The position numbers and the translations under genes are program-made. The notes under the pieces were generated by a model. It was not told the origin of the DNA. It was given only the letters and a program-made list of their open reading frames with translations, and made no database searches. A DNA stretch of 8,103 nt from Deltaproteobacteria bacterium (GTDB lineage Bacteria > Desulfobacterota > DSM-4660 > Desulfatiglandales > HGW-15): contig JAIPEI010000154.1 in the NCBI GenBank assembly GCA_021737245.1, forward strand, positions 1-8,103, given 5' to 3'. Of the stretch, positions 1 to 6,822 are shown in pieces. Position 1 is the first letter of the stretch. Every line of letters begins with the position of its first letter.

Positions 1-2
1 AC

Positions 3-74
3 TGGACCATCCAGCTGGAGCACGCGGAGCGGCTCGGGCACGGCAGCCGCACCTATGAGATGATCACGATTTAG
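3..74 (+). CDS. C-terminal end of an unidentified protein (partial)
   Basis: An open frame enters from the left edge and ends at TAG 72-74, giving 23 residues that finish in RTYEMITI. The stretch reads like the end of a soluble domain (charged helix, then a short beta-like tail), but it is too short for me to name a family. Codons are mostly G or C in the third position, as in the genes that follow, which supports a real coding end. It lies on the same strand as the ABC cassette, 89 nt upstream of it, so it may be the preceding gene of the same transcript or the end of a separate unit. The function cannot be told from this fragment. Confidence 0.5.
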   Translation, partial: WTIQLEHAERLGHGSRTYEMITI

Positions 75-163
75 GGGCCCCGGGCGACGGCCGCTCATCG
101 ACGGCCCGGCCGCGGCCCTGTGAACACGAACCGGAAACGCGAAGACGGGAAACGAGCCACGTT
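75..163. other. Short GC-rich intergenic gap, no clear signal
   Basis: This 89-nt gap is extremely GC-rich and has short self-complementary pieces, such as GGCCG and CGGCC flanking an 8-nt loop, and a GGCCGCGGCC palindrome. There is no T-run that would make an intrinsic terminator. I see no convincing -35/-10 pair. A weak GGGA about 13 nt before the ATG at 164 is the only ribosome-binding-site candidate. Confidence 0.3.
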
Positions 164-1114
164 ATGATTCACGTCGAAGGACTGACCAAGTTCTACGGGC
201 TGAAGCCGGCCGTTCGGGACATCTCCCTGGACATCGAACGGGGAAAGATCGTCGGGCTTCTGGGGCCGAACGGGGCCGGCAAGACCACGATCCTGCGCAT
301 CCTCACCTGCTTCATGCAGCCCACGGCGGGCAGCGTGACCGTGGACGGCCTCGACTGCCGCACCCAGTCCCTCGAGGTGAGGAAGCGGATCGGGTTCCTT
401 CCGGAGACGGTCCCGCTCTACACCGACCTGAGCGTGCAGGCTTTTCTGGGCTTTGCCGGCAAGATCAAAGGCCTGAACGGGACCGACCTGAAACGGGAGG
501 TGGATCGGGTCGTCGCCGACTGCGGGCTTCAGGCCCACCGGAAGCGGTTGATCAAGCATCTGTCCAAGGGCCTCAAGCAGCGCGTCGGGCTGGCCCAGGC
601 CCTGATCAAGGACCCGCCCCTGCTCATCCTGGACGAGCCGACCACCGGCCTGGACCCGGCCCAGATCATCGAGGTCCGGAACCTGATCCGCGAGCTCGGC
701 GGAGAGAGAACCGTTCTGCTCAGCACGCACATCCTGCCCGAGGTCGACCAGATCTGCGAACGCGTGATCATCGTCCACAACGGGCGGGTTCGCAAGGAGG
801 ACACACCCGGCAACCTGGCGCGGGACATCCAGCAGGGTCTGCGCACCATCCTGTCGGTGGACGGCCCCGAGGAGGAGGTCCTCCGGAGCCTCTCCGGACT
901 GGCGGGGGTCACCGGCGCCCAGCCCACGGGCCGGCCGGGAGAGATCGTGGTGACCAGCGCGGGGGACGAGGCCGTACGCCCGTTGATGGCCCGGACCGTC
1001 GTGGAATCCGGGTGGGGTCTTCGGGAAATGCGCTCGAGCGAGCTGAGCCTCGAGGAGGTGTTCGTCCACCTGGTCACCGAGGAAACGGAGCAACAAGGAG
1101 AGAGCGGATCATGA
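164..1114 (+). CDS. gldA: ABC transporter ATP-binding protein, GldA type
   Basis: The 316-residue cytoplasmic ATPase powers an ABC-2 exporter. Visible motifs are Walker A GPNGAGKTT (residues 34-42), LPE (79-81) in the Q-loop region as is usual in GldA-like proteins, ABC signature LSKGLKQR (133-140), Walker B LLILDE with catalytic Glu158, the D-loop GLDP and the switch His189 in STHILPE. All catalytic residues are present. Residues from about 225 to 316 form the extra C-terminal domain of the GldA/CcmA-like branch and include SLEEVFVHLV near the end. Length is normal for the family (about 300-310). The next gene starts inside the stop codon (ATGA, 1111-1114), so translation is coupled to the permease. 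In Bacteroidetes GldA, GldF and GldG are needed for gliding; in other phyla the substrate is not known, so the symbol marks the family, not the function. Confidence 0.9.
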   Translation: MIHVEGLTKFYGLKPAVRDISLDIERGKIVGLLGPNGAGKTTILRILTCFMQPTAGSVTVDGLDCRTQSLEVRKRIGFLPETVPLYTDLSVQAFLGFAGKIKGLNGTDLKREVDRVVADCGLQAHRKRLIKHLSKGLKQRVGLAQALIKDPPLLILDEPTTGLDPAQIIEVRNLIRELGGERTVLLSTHILPEVDQICERVIIVHNGRVRKEDTPGNLARDIQQGLRTILSVDGPEEEVLRSLSGLAGVTGAQPTGRPGEIVVTSAGDEAVRPLMARTVVESGWGLREMRSSELSLEEVFVHLVTEETEQQGESGS

Positions 1115-1881
1115 GCGGCATCATCGGGGTGTTTCGAAAAGAGATCACCGTCACCTTCTCCTCGCCCATCTTCTATGCGGCAGGGTTCATTTTTCTTCTG
1201 ATCTCCGGGTACTTCTTTTACAGCGGCACGGCCTACTTCAGCCTGCTGAGCTTCCAGGCCGCGCAGAATCCATTCCTGTCCGAAAGCCTGAACCTGACGG
1301 ACATGGTGATCAAGCCCTTCTTCGGAGACCTGGCCGTCATCCTCCTGCTCATGCTGCCGCTGCTGACCATGCGGCTCTACGCCGAGGAGAAGCGGTCCGG
1401 AACCATCGAGCTCCTGTTCACCTACCCCGTCTCGGACGGCGCGGTCCTGGCGGGCAAGTTCGCCGCCACCGGGGTGGTTCTCCTGGTCATGCTGGCCGGG
1501 ACCGTGCCCTACATGATCATTCTGGAGAGCATGGCCGACCTGGAGTGGGGCATCGTGGCCTCCGGCTACCTGGGCGTGATTCTCATGGGCGCGAGCTTCA
1601 TTTCGCTCGGCATCTTCACGTCCTCGCTCACGGAGAACCAGATCGTGGCCGCGGTGATCAGCTTCGGCGCCCTTCTCCTGTTCTGGGCCGTGGGCTGGGC
1701 CAAGTCGCTGGTGGGGCCGGGCCTGGGAGCCGTGCTGGAGCATCTTGCCATCATCGACCACTTGAACGCCTTTACCCAGGGGCTCATCGACACCCGGCAC
1801 ATCGTGTACTACGGCCTGTTCATCCTGTTCTGGCTTTTCCTGACGCACCGTTTCCTGAACTCCAGGTTCTGGCGGGGGTGA
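1111..1881 (+). CDS. gldF: ABC-2 type permease, GldF/NosY type
   Basis: This 256-residue integral membrane protein is the transmembrane half of the exporter. The frame is open further upstream to 1012, but the ATG at 1111 is chosen because it follows AGGAG (1096-1100) by 10 nt, overlaps the ATPase stop as ATGA, and gives a typical N-terminus (MSGIIGVFRKEI, a short amphipathic stretch before the first membrane helix). About six hydrophobic segments are visible, roughly at residues 20-38, 73-88, 118-140, 150-175, 187-207 and 232-248. The cytoplasmic-loop motif MRLYAEEKRSGTIELL (87-102), followed by YPVS (105-108), is the hallmark of GldF/NosY permeases and probably contacts the ATPase. Length matches the family (about 240-260). 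It probably forms a dimer with two copies of the upstream ATPase. Confidence 0.9.
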   Translation: MSGIIGVFRKEITVTFSSPIFYAAGFIFLLISGYFFYSGTAYFSLLSFQAAQNPFLSESLNLTDMVIKPFFGDLAVILLLMLPLLTMRLYAEEKRSGTIELLFTYPVSDGAVLAGKFAATGVVLLVMLAGTVPYMIILESMADLEWGIVASGYLGVILMGASFISLGIFTSSLTENQIVAAVISFGALLLFWAVGWAKSLVGPGLGAVLEHLAIIDHLNAFTQGLIDTRHIVYYGLFILFWLFLTHRFLNSRFWRG

Positions 1882-1887
1882 TGGGAA

Positions 1888-1908
1888 GACCGGACGTCCT
1901 TGCCGGTC
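1888..1908 (+). other. Short hairpin between permease and auxiliary gene
   Basis: GACCGG (1888-1893) and CCGGTC (1903-1908) are perfect reverse complements around a 9-nt loop, just after the permease stop. It lies in the only sizeable gap (71 nt) of the six-gene run. No T-run follows directly, so it is not a standard terminator. It could stabilise the upstream mRNA or set a level difference between the ABC genes and the auxiliary genes, or be chance in GC-rich DNA. Confidence 0.25.
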
Positions 1909-1952
1909 CTGCACCCGATGATTCGTTTTCAATACCGACCCAAGAGGAAAGC

Positions 1953-3368
1953 ATGCGAGGAAGAAACTCATCCATAGGACTTCGACTGAAGAGCTCCTCC
2001 AACATGTCGGCCGCGATCCTGCTGGTGCTCGCCCTGGCCGTTGTGATCACGCTGCTCTCGGAGCGCCACTATCTTCGATGGGACCTCACGGCCTCCGGCG
2101 AGCATACCCTCTCGGAAAAGTCCCTCCAGGTCCTCGAGACCATCGACGAACCCGTGCACATCAAGGCGTTTTCCCGGGAAGGCCACCCCGACGCGGCCGA
2201 GGTCGAGCGCCTTCTAGGCGCCTACCACTATGCCTCGCCGAAGATCACCTACGAGCTCATCGACCCGGACCGCAACCCGGCCGTAACCCGGCAGTACAAC
2301 ATCCGGAGCCTGAACACCATGGTCCTCGAGGGATACGGGAGGACCCAGACCGTAAAGCTCGTGGACGAGGAGCAGATCACAAACGGCCTGATCCGGCTTT
2401 CCAAGAGTGAAAGCCGTGTCTGCTACTGGGTGAGCGGACACGGGGAGCGGCCTTTCAAGGGAGGCGAACCGGGCGATCTCTCCAGCCTGCAGGAGGATCT
2501 GAGCGATGAGAACTACCGGTTCGAGGAGCTCTACCTGATGAAGCGGGACATCCCCGAGGACGCCACCGTGGTCGTGGTGGCGGCCCCGGAAAAGCCCCTC
2601 TTCCCCGAGGAGGTGGACAGCCTTCGAGCCTACCTCGAGGGCGGGGGCAGCCTGGTGATCTTCCTGGAGCCGTTTATGGACGGCGGTCTTCGGTCCTTTC
2701 TGGCGGACTACGGGATCCGCACCTCCGAGGACGTGATCGTGGACAAGATGAGCCGGGTCATGGGAGGGGACTACCTCCTCCCCATGGTGGCCGAGTACGG
2801 GTCCCACGAGATCACCAGAGATTTCCGGCTCACCTCCTTTTTCGAGCTGGCGCGCTCCGTCGAGGCTTCCGAGGAGACCGGTCCGAACATCGAGACCACA
2901 CCGCTGGCCATGACCTCACCGGAATCCTGGGCCGAGACGGACCTGGAGGCCCTGGACCGGGGCCAGGTCTCCTTTGACCCGGAGGAGGATCGGAAGGGCC
3001 CCCTCTCCCTCGCCGCCATCTCGGAGATCCGCCCCCCGCTGAAAAAGGCCGGGGAGGAAGGGGAAGAAGACGCACCGGCACCCGGCGACCCGAGCGGAGC
3101 GGGCAAGCTGGTGGTCTTCGGAGACGCGGATTTTGCCAGCAACAAGTACTTTCACACGTCCGGAAACGCCGATTTCATCTTGAACACCCTGAACTACCTG
3201 GCGGGACGCGAGGATCTCATCACCATCCAGAAGAAGCACCGGGATGTGGACGCCCTGATGCTGAACCGGGAGCAGGGCCTGCTCGTCTTCTGGATCCCGG
3301 TGGTCGCCATCCCCTTGTGCGTCCTGATCCTTGGAACCGTGGTGTTCTTCCGGAGGAGATCCCGTTGA
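1953..3368 (+). CDS. gldG: GldG-type ABC auxiliary membrane protein
   Basis: This 471-residue protein is the accessory component of the GldA/GldF-type transporter (ABC_transp_aux family). The ATG at 1953 follows AGGAA (1945-1949) closely; the frame is open to 1545, but that stretch is the permease gene read in another frame. An N-terminal membrane helix lies at about 18-36, followed by the family hallmark RWDLT and HTLSEKS (42-57). A large extracytoplasmic region contains GHGE (162-165) and GDADFASN (390-397), both typical of the family. A low-complexity Glu/Pro/Gly linker lies near 365-383, and a C-terminal membrane helix (about 445-466) ends in RRRSR. Two anchors hold the bulk of the protein outside the membrane. 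Its stop overlaps the start of the DUF4340 gene (TTGA). Its biochemical role is unknown. Confidence 0.87.
   Translation: MRGRNSSIGLRLKSSSNMSAAILLVLALAVVITLLSERHYLRWDLTASGEHTLSEKSLQVLETIDEPVHIKAFSREGHPDAAEVERLLGAYHYASPKITYELIDPDRNPAVTRQYNIRSLNTMVLEGYGRTQTVKLVDEEQITNGLIRLSKSESRVCYWVSGHGERPFKGGEPGDLSSLQEDLSDENYRFEELYLMKRDIPEDATVVVVAAPEKPLFPEEVDSLRAYLEGGGSLVIFLEPFMDGGLRSFLADYGIRTSEDVIVDKMSRVMGGDYLLPMVAEYGSHEITRDFRLTSFFELARSVEASEETGPNIETTPLAMTSPESWAETDLEALDRGQVSFDPEEDRKGPLSLAAISEIRPPLKKAGEEGEEDAPAPGDPSGAGKLVVFGDADFASNKYFHTSGNADFILNTLNYLAGREDLITIQKKHRDVDALMLNREQGLLVFWIPVVAIPLCVLILGTVVFFRRRSR
3352..3358 (+). promoter_or_regulatory. Shine-Dalgarno GGAGGAG that fixes a TTG start
   Basis: GGAGGAG lies inside the last codons of the GldG-type gene, 6 nt before TTG 3365. 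It is the strongest ribosome-binding site in the cassette and decides the start of the DUF4340 gene, which has no in-frame ATG near a Shine-Dalgarno site. Confidence 0.7.
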
Positions 3369-4351
3369 AGTATCGCTCCACCATCGTCTACCTGGTCATC
3401 GCACTGCTCCTCGGCGGGCTGTATCTCTGGGACGTCCGCAGTGAGAAGGAGGAAAAGGCCCGGGAGGAGGAAGCCAGGGTCCTGTTTCCCGAGGCGGTCT
3501 CCGGGAAGCTGGAACGGATCGAGCTGACCCGCGGGAACGAGACCATCGTTGTCCAACGGATCGCCGAGGATGCCAGTGAAGACTCCTGGACCATCACCTC
3601 TCCCGTGGAGACGGCGGCGGACGATTTCAGCGTGAACCGGATCACGAGCCTCCTCCCCCACCTCAAGCACACCCGGATCGTCGAACGGGAGGCAAAGGAT
3701 CCGGCCTCCTTCGGCCTGGAGAATCCCGCCCTCACCCTCGCCTGGAAGACGGAGGAGCAGCAAGGGGCCCTATCCGTGGGAGACGAAAGCCCCGTCGACA
3801 AGGACTTCTACGCCATGAAGGGAAAGGACGGCCTTGTCTTTCTTCTCGCCGCCGGGGACAAGGAGGTGCTCGACAAATCGCTTTACGACCTGCGCGACAA
3901 GCAGCTCTTCACCCTGCCCTCGGGCGGCATCACACGGCTCGAGCTCGAACGCCCTTCCGGCTCCTGGGCGTTTGTCAAGTCCGGGGAAACCACCTGGGCG
4001 ATGGAGAGCGAGCCCGATTTTCCGCTGGACTCGGAGCAGGTCAACACGGTTGTGCGCCGTCTCACGTGGGAAGAGGCCGCATCCTTCGAGCGGGAGCAGG
4101 CGGACGCGCTGGAGCCCTACGGCCTGGACCGCCCCGCCCACCGCATCGTCCTTTCCGACGGGGACACCACCGAGGAGCTTCTCGTGGGAGACCCGGCGGG
4201 TGCGGAGGGAGAGGCCCGGCGATACGCCCGACTGGCGTCGAGGCCTCAGGTCCTGACCGTTGATGAGAGCCTGCTGGAGGAGCTTCCCGCCTCCCTGGAG
4301 GAGCTCCGCAGGGAGCCCCGCAAAGACGAAACGCCGCAGACGGGGGAATAG
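3365..4351 (+). CDS. DUF4340 membrane-anchored protein
   Basis: The 328-residue protein starts at TTG 3365, overlapping the upstream TGA as TTGA. An in-frame ATG at 3317 lacks a Shine-Dalgarno site and would add residues not seen in the family. From the TTG, the protein has a short basic start (KYRST), one membrane helix (about 6-22), a charged Glu/Lys stretch (23-37) and a large extracytoplasmic region. Two related units are visible: FGLENP at 116-121 and YGLDRP at 252-257, each followed by a short beta stretch and VGD plus acidic residues. Repeats of this kind are usual in DUF4340 proteins. The family nearly always sits next to GldG-type genes, so it is probably a structural or substrate-handling partner of the exporter. 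No enzymatic motif is visible. Confidence 0.82.
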   Translation: MKYRSTIVYLVIALLLGGLYLWDVRSEKEEKAREEEARVLFPEAVSGKLERIELTRGNETIVVQRIAEDASEDSWTITSPVETAADDFSVNRITSLLPHLKHTRIVEREAKDPASFGLENPALTLAWKTEEQQGALSVGDESPVDKDFYAMKGKDGLVFLLAAGDKEVLDKSLYDLRDKQLFTLPSGGITRLELERPSGSWAFVKSGETTWAMESEPDFPLDSEQVNTVVRRLTWEEAASFEREQADALEPYGLDRPAHRIVLSDGDTTEELLVGDPAGAEGEARRYARLASRPQVLTVDESLLEELPASLEELRREPRKDETPQTGE

Positions 4352-4357
4352 TTCGCC

Positions 4358-4633
4358 ATGGATTTCAAGCTGCTTGTCACGGTTTTCGGGACGGTGTTCG
4401 CCGCCGAGATCGCGGACAAGACCCAGATCGCCACCCTGCTCTACGCCACCAACGCACCGCAGAGCCGTCTCACGGTTTTCCTCGGATCCGCCCTGGCCCT
4501 GGCGCTCGCCTCGGGTATCGCGGTCCTGGCCGGCTCCGCGCTGTCCCATTGGATCCATCCCAGAACCATGTCCTACCTGGCCGGCGCCGCGTTCATCGCC
4601 GTCGGGGTATGGACGATCGTTCGAGGGGTGTAG
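4358..4633 (+). CDS. Half-size UPF0016/GDT1-type cation transporter
   Basis: This 91-residue membrane protein matches one half of the UPF0016 (TMEM165/GDT1/MneA) fold. The family motif appears once, as EIADKTQ (residues 17-23), with Ala in place of the common Gly. Three hydrophobic helices are visible at about 3-30 (holding the motif), 36-60 and 71-90. Full-length members have two motif copies, one per half. Single-copy bacterial members are thought to act as dimers, so this protein would need to pair with itself or another half. Characterised relatives move Mn2+ or Ca2+ against protons; the substrate here is an inference. GGGGGA (4342-4347) precedes the ATG, which lies 6 nt after the DUF4340 stop, so it is probably co-transcribed with the ABC cassette, though a functional link is not obvious. 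Confidence 0.85.
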   Translation: MDFKLLVTVFGTVFAAEIADKTQIATLLYATNAPQSRLTVFLGSALALALASGIAVLAGSALSHWIHPRTMSYLAGAAFIAVGVWTIVRGV

Positions 4634-4653
4634 TCCCGGGAGGAACCGACGTC

Positions 4654-5088
4654 ATGAAGGAGCACAGGGAGAAGGGCTTCTCGAGCAAGCACCCGCCGGA
4701 GCGCAAGCTCAACCCCGAGGCGGCCGGTGAGGTGAAGCGCCGCGCGAAAGAAGGGGAGATCGCCTGCGCTGCGGCCTTTGCCGCGGCCAGGGAGATCGGG
4801 GTCTCTCCGGAGGAGATCGGGTTCACTGCGGATCGCCTGGAGCTGCCCATCATCCGCTGCCAGCTCGGCCTGCACGGCTGGGGACCCCAGCGGAAGCGGG
4901 TGCAGCCGGCGGAGAACGTTCCCGAACCGCTGGAGACGGCCATCCGCTCCCGCCTGGAGAACGGAAGACTTCCCTGCCGGTCCGCGTGGGATATCGCCAA
5001 GGATCTGGAACTGGGCAAAATGGAGGTCGCCTCGGCGTGCGAGGCCCTGCAAATCAAGATCAGCAACTGCCAGCTGGGAGCGTTCTGA
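4654..5088 (+). CDS. Two-repeat CQLG protein of unknown function
   Basis: The 144-residue soluble protein has no enzyme motif I can name. ATG 4654 follows GGGAGGA (4638-4644) by 9 nt and lies 20 nt after the transporter gene; the open frame upstream of it is that gene in another frame. After a basic N-terminus come two units that align without gaps: Cys38 to Cys69 and Cys108 to Cys139, each Cys-to-Cys span being 32 residues and each ending in CQLG. Shared positions include C..A[FW]..A[RK], a Leu seven residues before the last Cys and an Ile three before it. Each unit is predicted helical, with a helix-turn-helix-like rhythm (AREIGVSPEEIG in unit 1). The protein could bind metal through paired Cys or bind nucleic acid; neither is shown. 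I recall similar CQLG units in deltaproteobacterial hypothetical proteins, but could not confirm this. Confidence 0.8.
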   Translation: MKEHREKGFSSKHPPERKLNPEAAGEVKRRAKEGEIACAAAFAAAREIGVSPEEIGFTADRLELPIIRCQLGLHGWGPQRKRVQPAENVPEPLETAIRSRLENGRLPCRSAWDIAKDLELGKMEVASACEALQIKISNCQLGAF

Positions 5089-6217
5089 AGATCTCCCGGG
5101 CCGCGACCAGGCGCATGATCTGGTTGGTTCCCGTATAGATCTGGATCAGCTTGGCGTCCCGCATCATCCGCTCCACGGGGAAATCCTTCATGTAGCCATA
5201 GCCCCCCATCACCTGGACGGCATCCGTGGTGACCCTCATGGCGGTGTCCGAGGCGGTGAACTTGGCCATGGCACAGTACTTGCGCGCCTGGTGCCCCTTC
5301 TCCCGGTCCAGAAAGCGGGCGGCCTGGCAGGTGAGCAGGCGGGCCGCCTCGGTGGCCGCCACCATGTCCGCCAGCATGAACTGAATCGCCTGCTGCCGCG
5401 CGATGGGACGGCCGAACTGGACGCGCTCCCCGGCGTATTTCACGGCCTCGTCAATGGCGCCCTGGGCCAGGCCCACGGCTTGAGCCGCAGCGAACAGACG
5501 GCTCGTGTCCAGGGCCGCCATCATGTTGGCCATGCCGTCCCCTTCCCTGCCGATCCGGTTCCCCGCTGGAACGGCCATATCCTCGAAGATCAGCTCGGAG
5601 TTGATGGATCCGCGCATCCCCATCTTGTTCTCATTCTTGCCGTACGACAGTCCGGGGGTCCCCTTTTCCACCACGAAGGCCGAGATCCCGCGGCCTCCTT
5701 TGTCCGGATCCGTGTAGGCATAGACGGTGATCAGGTCCGCCACCCCTCCGTTGGTGATGAAGCACTTTCGACCGTTCAACACGTACTGCTCGCCCTTCCG
5801 GAGGGCGCGGGTCTTCATGGAGAGGACATCCGAGCCCGCCCCCGGCTCGGTGGCGGCAAAGGCGGCGAGCTTTCCGCGGGCGAGGCCCGGCAGGTGGTCC
5901 TCCTTGAGCTCCTCGGAACCGCCGCAGAGGATGGGAAGCATGCCGTCGGCCTGGGCGATAAGCAGCAGGGCCGAGGAGGCGCACGCCCTGGCGATCTCCT
6001 CGAGAATCAAGCAGAAACAGAGGTAGTTCACCCCAACCCCTCCGTAGCGCTCCGGCAAAAGGGGGGTGAGGATGCCGTTCTCCGTGAACACCCTGACCGT
6101 ATCCCAGGGGAACTCCTGCTTTTCGTCGATCTCGGCCGCTCTGGGCCGGATGACGTCGTGGACGATCTCCTTCACGGTGGAAAGCATCATTTGTTGTTCC
6201 CGGTCGAGCTCGATCAT
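5060..6217 (-). CDS. Acyl-CoA dehydrogenase family flavoprotein, catalytic base replaced
   Basis: This 385-residue FAD enzyme would normally oxidise acyl-CoA thioesters to 2-enoyl-CoA and pass electrons to ETF. The start at 6217 follows GGGGAGG by 5 nt; an ATG nine codons upstream (6244) lacks a Shine-Dalgarno site. Domains are a helical N-terminal part (1-115), a beta middle domain with FAATEPGAGSD (120-130) and FITNG (153-157), and a helical C-terminal part with ERVQFGRPI (264-272), VMGGYGY (336-342) and YTGTNQI (361-367). In short- and medium-chain enzymes the last motif is YEGT, and its Glu is the base. Here it is Thr362. The alternative base position used by isovaleryl- and long-chain enzymes is Ser239 (LDTSRL). 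The fold is thus clear but the usual chemistry is uncertain. The 3' end overlaps the convergent CQLG gene by 29 nt. The Nudix gene lies 108 nt upstream on the same strand. Confidence 0.92.
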   Translation of the reverse strand: MIELDREQQMMLSTVKEIVHDVIRPRAAEIDEKQEFPWDTVRVFTENGILTPLLPERYGGVGVNYLCFCLILEEIARACASSALLLIAQADGMLPILCGGSEELKEDHLPGLARGKLAAFAATEPGAGSDVLSMKTRALRKGEQYVLNGRKCFITNGGVADLITVYAYTDPDKGGRGISAFVVEKGTPGLSYGKNENKMGMRGSINSELIFEDMAVPAGNRIGREGDGMANMMAALDTSRLFAAAQAVGLAQGAIDEAVKYAGERVQFGRPIARQQAIQFMLADMVAATEAARLLTCQAARFLDREKGHQARKYCAMAKFTASDTAMRVTTDAVQVMGGYGYMKDFPVERMMRDAKLIQIYTGTNQIMRLVAAREIFRTLPAGSC

Positions 6218-6222
6218 ACCAT

Positions 6223-6229
6223 CCTCCCC
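6223..6229 (-). promoter_or_regulatory. Shine-Dalgarno GGGGAGG of the acyl-CoA dehydrogenase
   Basis: On the - strand, GGGGAGG stands 5 nt before ATG 6217-6215. It supports this start over the in-frame ATG at 6244, whose upstream sequence has no purine-rich site. Confidence 0.65.
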
Positions 6230-6325
6230 GGCGGCAGGGTTCATGAAGCAAGATCCGGTACAGGCGTCGAACGTTTCAAAAATACCAAAAGCGGGTCTCC
6301 GGGCTCAAGGTCATTCTTGGACGCC

Positions 6326-6766
6326 CTACGTCCCGGGCTCACCCTCCAGCAGGCCCCCGACCCAGACGAGGACCGGCTGCAGCCGATCCGCCGCCAGATC
6401 CCGGGCCTCGGAGAGACGAACCCACCGGTACTCGTGATGCTCGGGTCGTCCGAGCTCCGGATTCACGGAGAACCGGACATCGGTCTCATCGGTCTCCGCA
6501 ATGGTGTATTGGGCGAGCTTTCGCCCGCCGCTGTAAGGGGGCGTCGCCTTCCAGACCTTCCCCCACCGGAACTCCAGCCGGGTGATGCCCGCCTCCTCGG
6601 CCGTCTCGCGCCGGGCCGTCTCGAGCGGATCCTCATCCTCCTCTACGAGCCCCTTGGGGAAATCCCAGTCCCGATAGGCGCGCAGGAGCAGAAGGCGCCA
6701 TTCGCCCCCTTCCCGTCGAACCACGACAACGCCGGCCGAGCGGATCGGTTCCTTTTTCCCTCCCAC
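6326..6766 (-). CDS. Nudix hydrolase, Ap4A-hydrolase-like
   Basis: The 146-residue cytoplasmic hydrolase cleaves nucleoside diphosphates linked to another group, using a metal bound by the Nudix helix. The complete box GX5EX7REUXEEXGU lies at residues 39-61 (starting GLVEEDE, with RETAEEAGI at the end); all Glu ligands are present and the variable U position is Thr. WDFPKG (34-39) before the box and NPELGRPEHHEYRWV near the C-terminus resemble bis(5'-nucleosyl)-tetraphosphatase-like members, so dinucleoside polyphosphates are a likely but unproven substrate. GTG at 6766 is chosen because AAGGGGG (6774-6780) lies 7 nt upstream and the protein then begins just before the first beta strand (SAGVVVV). 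An in-frame ATG at 6838 would add 24 residues of low-quality sequence and lies inside the promoter of the divergent gene. Confidence 0.85.
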   Translation of the reverse strand: MGGKKEPIRSAGVVVVRREGGEWRLLLLRAYRDWDFPKGLVEEDEDPLETARRETAEEAGITRLEFRWGKVWKATPPYSGGRKLAQYTIAETDETDVRFSVNPELGRPEHHEYRWVRLSEARDLAADRLQPVLVWVGGLLEGEPGT

Positions 6767-6822
6767 GGGCCATCCCCCTTTCCCGTTATCCTGCACGGAA
6801 ACGAACGGGCGATCAACCCCCC

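Noticed and set aside
75..163. Intrinsic terminator before the ABC cassette
   Set aside because: Several GC-rich self-complementary pieces exist, but the stems are 5 to 6 bp at most and no T-run follows.
529..1971. A 480-codon open frame on the - strand (also 95-1096)
   Set aside because: Antisense to the ABC ATPase and permease genes; low-complexity translation with no recognisable domain and no ribosome-binding site.
6245..6325. Promoter or operator for the acyl-CoA dehydrogenase in the AT-richer gap
   Set aside because: On the - strand TTGAAA is present, but 17 nt downstream there is only GGATCT as a -10. The AACGTT core palindrome is too short to call an operator. No terminator hairpin with a T-run was found after the Nudix gene either.
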